Both the position numbers and the translations under genes were made by a program. Below are positions 61,521-64,000 of a stretch of DNA of 64,000 bases, in pieces. The stretch comes from Marinoscillum sp. 108 (lineage in GTDB: Bacteria > Bacteroidota > Bacteroidia > Cytophagales > Cyclobacteriaceae): NCBI RefSeq assembly GCF_902506655.1, contig NZ_LR734808.1, positions 2,170,001 to 2,234,000 of the forward strand. Direction: 5' to 3'. Numbering within the stretch: the stretch's first letter is position 1; every line of letters begins with the position of its first letter. The notes below the pieces were generated by a model. That model was not told the origin of the DNA, did not search any database, and saw only the letters and a list, made by a program, of their open reading frames with translations.

Positions 61521-62321
61521 TTAATCCTCATAATAAGTATACGCCCATGACTCTGAAAAAGGACCGCCACTGCTCGTGCCATTTTTGGTCTGTGTGGCAA
61601 CTCTGTTTTCCTCATCAAAAGTATACACAAACTTTGCTGTAAAAGCGGAGGAAGGATCCTCGGTAATCTTACGAAGGTAACCATCAGCCAGTTTGGCACT
61701 CTGCTTACCGAATGTACCGCCCACATTTTTCCACTCTGAGTCCACTTGATAGATTTGATGGATACCACTCAGGTTGTCACCAATTGTATACGTGAACTCA
61801 CGGTCTTCTCGTACGGTACCGTCATCATTGTAACGGATTCTGTTCGTAACGTTTCCTTCCGAAATCACCAGGTCATACTTTAAATGATCGACACCACCAT
61901 AGTGCTCAACAACCTTGATCATTTGTCCATCTGAGTTGTATTCGTAACCTTCCCATTCGGTTCCCTCGTCATCCCATAGCTCCTTGATTACCAATCCTTC
62001 AGCATTTAAAATATATACGGTTGAACTCTCTCCTCTGGTAATAGTGAGTTGATTGGCAACAGAATAGTCATAAACGGTTGTTCCATCTGACTCTCCATTC
62101 CAAAAAACATCAATACTCGCTACACGATCATTGTCGTCATAGTTAAATTGCCACGACTCAACTTCCTCTCCAGCACCTCCTGAATAATCAATAGAGATTG
62201 TCTTAATTAATGATGGCTCAACAATGACAGGATCCCCTCCTTCGTCATCTTTACACGAACTCATAAATATTGTACTAGCTCCAAGTACAATAGCACTCAT
62301 AAACATCAGATACTTTTTCAT
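61521..62321 (-). CDS. Hypothetical lipoprotein with YD/RHS-like beta repeats
   Basis: 266 residues. Lipobox near residues 20-23 (FMSSCKDDEGGD). The rest is built of repeating strands such as WQFNYDDNDRVASIDVF, YEYNSDGQMIKVVE, FTYTIGDNLSGIHQIY and YTFDEENRVATQTK, the pattern of Bacteroidota lipoproteins of the DUF4595 kind that resemble RHS/YD repeats. Exported and lipid anchored; function unknown. It is followed by the terminator at 61303-61330 and lies 84 bases downstream of the permease gene. Confidence 0.75.
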   Translation of the reverse strand: MKKYLMFMSAIVLGASTIFMSSCKDDEGGDPVIVEPSLIKTISIDYSGGAGEEVESWQFNYDDNDRVASIDVFWNGESDGTTVYDYSVANQLTITRGESSTVYILNAEGLVIKELWDDEGTEWEGYEYNSDGQMIKVVEHYGGVDHLKYDLVISEGNVTNRIRYNDDGTVREDREFTYTIGDNLSGIHQIYQVDSEWKNVGGTFGKQSAKLADGYLRKITEDPSSAFTAKFVYTFDEENRVATQTKNGTSSGGPFSESWAYTYYED

Positions 62322-62405
62322 AATTTAATCGTTTAATCGGGTTAAAAATTATTTTAAATACACGCTACTTATTATCCATTTAAAGCTGATTCATCAATAC
62401 TTATA

Positions 62406-63410
62406 TTAATTTCCTCCAGAAAGTATGATGAGCACAAGTCCGGAAATAAAGAGCAGGAACATTAAGAACAAAAGCATATTCACTGACCTGCCACCTCCTT
62501 TAAATTCTTTCCATATAAATACTCCCCAAAGCGCCGCAACCATTGTAGCTCCTTGTCCGAGTCCATAGGATATTGCGGTACCTGCTTTACCGGCAGAAAG
62601 AATACTTAAAATCATTCCAAGCCCCCAGATTAATCCACCGATTACACCTACCAGGTGTGTGGAGAAGCCCCCTTTAAAGTATTCCTTGTAGGTAACAGGC
62701 TGTCCGACAAAGGGTCTTTTCATAATGATTGTATTGAAAAGGAAATTGCTGATGAAAATACCGATCGCAAAAATGAAGAAGGCAGTATAAGGCGTTGCCA
62801 ATCCTGCCAATGGTGCTTCAAAACTATTGACATCCATAGCAGCAGCAACAAACCGATAGAAGAAAGACATGAGTACTCCTGCGATTAAGGCAAGCCAGAT
62901 TCCCTTTGACGATGATTTTTTACCATCCTTTGTCATTTTTCCTGAAGCAATTCCATTCAAAATGATAGCAATCATGATCAATGCCACACCGATGAAAAGC
63001 ATAACAGGATCGCCTTTGGGTGCACTCACGTAATTCACTATCACCCCCAACACCAAGGCTATTCCGACACCCAGGGGAAATGCCACCGCCATGCCGGCTA
63101 TTGAAATGGATGCTGAAAGAAGAATATTGGAAGCATTGAAAATAACACCTCCTATAATTGCGCTCCAGATGGTGCTGCTACTCAGCTGTCCCAAGTCCTC
63201 AACAAATCCCCGACCTTGATCACCTGTGCTTCCCAATGTCAAACCAAAAAGAACGGATAGGATGAGGATTCCTATGACGTAATCCCAATAGAACAATTCA
63301 AAGCGCCAGGTCTTTGCCGCCAATTTCTGGGTATTGCCCCATGACCCCCAACACAGCATAGTGATGATGGTAAAGAACACTGCAATCGAGTAACTACTAA
63401 TAATGTACAT
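62406..63410 (-). CDS. DMT-superfamily permease (GRP sugar transporter / ureide permease-like)
   Basis: 334 residues with ten hydrophobic helices and no signal peptide. The N-terminal MLCWGSWGNTQKLAAKTWRFELFYWDYVIG and the later GIFISNFLFNTIIMKRPFVGQP and GLIWGLGMILSILSAGKAGTAISYGLGQGATMVAALWGVFIWKEF match a Bacteroidota branch of the drug/metabolite transporter superfamily related to GlcU/RhaT sugar uptake proteins and plant ureide permeases. The internal repeat of five helices is visible. The substrate is probably a sugar, nucleoside or ureide. It lies 12 bases after the esterase-like gene, so the two are probably co-transcribed. Confidence 0.78.
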   Translation of the reverse strand: MYIISSYSIAVFFTIITMLCWGSWGNTQKLAAKTWRFELFYWDYVIGILILSVLFGLTLGSTGDQGRGFVEDLGQLSSSTIWSAIIGGVIFNASNILLSASISIAGMAVAFPLGVGIALVLGVIVNYVSAPKGDPVMLFIGVALIMIAIILNGIASGKMTKDGKKSSSKGIWLALIAGVLMSFFYRFVAAAMDVNSFEAPLAGLATPYTAFFIFAIGIFISNFLFNTIIMKRPFVGQPVTYKEYFKGGFSTHLVGVIGGLIWGLGMILSILSAGKAGTAISYGLGQGATMVAALWGVFIWKEFKGGGRSVNMLLFLMFLLFISGLVLIILSGGN

Positions 63411-63422
63411 AGGTCTATTTGG

Positions 63423-64000
63423 TTATCTGTGAATTTTTCTTTGAGTAAACCTTAATGCTTCAGAGAGCCCAACTAAATCATTGGCGTCCCTTCCTGTGCT
63501 CTCCCTGACACGATACTCGTGGTAGACGTCTTCCTCACGTAAAAAAACATGAGCACAGCCATTGGCTTGATAATTTGGATTATCCTCTGTTGTATTGATG
63601 AAATACCATGTTCGGTGAAGTGCTTTTTTATTCTTACTAAATGCTTCTTCCAGGGAGCTACAATCCAATGGCGCATCAAAAACAACACAGGATGTAAAGA
63701 CTTCCGGGTTAAGTGCATATTCCAGAGCTGTAGCTCCACCCTTGTTATAGCCTATCAGTGCCCGAAATCGATAGCCACTTCTTGCTCTGTAATTCCTTTC
63801 AATATCAGGTATGATTGTCTCAAGAAGCCCTGTCTCATCCTCATTGATAAAAGCTACTATCATTGGTGCCAAGTGGCCTGTCTCCATGTCATATTGGACT
63901 TTCTCAATAATGTCCTTCTTCTCTTGAGATTGGAAGTCACCAATAAAAAAAACCACCGGATACAAACGATTTGATATGCTGTAGTCATCAGGCAGTACAA
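63423..64000 (-). CDS. Esterase D-like alpha/beta-hydrolase, partial, nucleophile Ser replaced by Asn
   Basis: The frame stays open to the window edge on the minus strand, so the 5' end is missing; about 192 residues are seen. The entry VLPDDYSISNRLYPVVFFIGD matches the start of the putative esterase (PF00756-type) fold. The nucleophile elbow, normally GxSxGG, reads GYNKGG (codon AAC, on the minus strand near 63745), so the catalytic Ser is Asn. VVFDAPL after the elbow and VYHEYRV near the end fit the fold, but a catalytic His is not obvious. It may be a non-catalytic binder. It lies 12 bases upstream of the permease gene. Confidence 0.7.
   Translation of the reverse strand, partial: VLPDDYSISNRLYPVVFFIGDFQSQEKKDIIEKVQYDMETGHLAPMIVAFINEDETGLLETIIPDIERNYRARSGYRFRALIGYNKGGATALEYALNPEVFTSCVVFDAPLDCSSLEEAFSKNKKALHRTWYFINTTEDNPNYQANGCAHVFLREEDVYHEYRVRESTGRDANDLVGLSEALRFTQRKIHR

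Overview
The window comes from a glycan-degrading member of the Bacteroidota, most likely a marine Cytophagales relative (inference). The evidence is: five large secreted proteins ending in a type IX secretion (T9SS) sorting domain (YPNP start, Lys-rich end) and a sixth with a similar C-terminus; a SusC/SusD pair; a hybrid two-component system; a fused ccoN-ccoO gene; promoter elements of the TAnnTTTG type; and few Shine-Dalgarno sequences. No rRNA, tRNA, CRISPR array, insertion sequence or prophage gene was recognised.

Layout. 1-385: the end of a small membrane protein and a 75-residue hypothetical protein. 0.7-6.1 kb: two paralogous T9SS beta-helix proteins, probably acting on polysaccharide. 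6.3-10.6 kb: a GH109-type exported oxidoreductase/glycosidase divergent from a sodium symporter and a PfkB sugar kinase. 10.6-12.9 kb: a lone YdeP-type molybdopterin oxidoreductase. 13.2-20.5 kb: two multidomain GH18 chitinases, the first with two catalytic domains. 20.7-22.1 kb: a GH32 lipoprotein. 22.3-32.3 kb: a full cbb3 oxidase locus (ccoI, S, NO, Q, P, G, H, safE) with divergent hemN and two FNR-like boxes. 32.3-33.8 kb: a GNAT-nitrilase fusion. 34.1-39.8 kb: a membrane AraC regulator carrying two starch-binding-like domains, followed by a GH13 amylase with three starch-binding modules. 39.9-43.5 kb: a SRPBCC protein and a galKTE operon behind a palindromic operator. 43.7-60.9 kb: a polysaccharide utilisation locus. 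61.5-64 kb: a lipoprotein, a sugar/metabolite permease and an esterase-like protein cut by the window edge.

How the genes fit together. The window is rich in amino-sugar and chitin functions: GH18 chitinases make oligomers, GH20 can trim them, and GH109 is known for alpha-N-acetylgalactosaminidase activity. The starch pair and galKTE handle glucans and galactose. The low-oxygen cbb3 oxidase and HemN suit microaerobic growth on particles.

The most interesting segment is the polysaccharide locus at 43.7-60.9 kb. It pairs GH20, a hybrid two-component sensor and SusC/SusD with an unclassified secreted protein whose active-site segment looks like a worn GH18 motif. The genes then run, nearly without gaps, into an arylsulfotransferase-like lipoprotein, a P-loop sulfotransferase and a ChrA-type oxyanion transporter. 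A polysaccharide locus with a sulfur-transfer tail, rather than sulfatases, is unusual and is my main candidate for an undescribed system.
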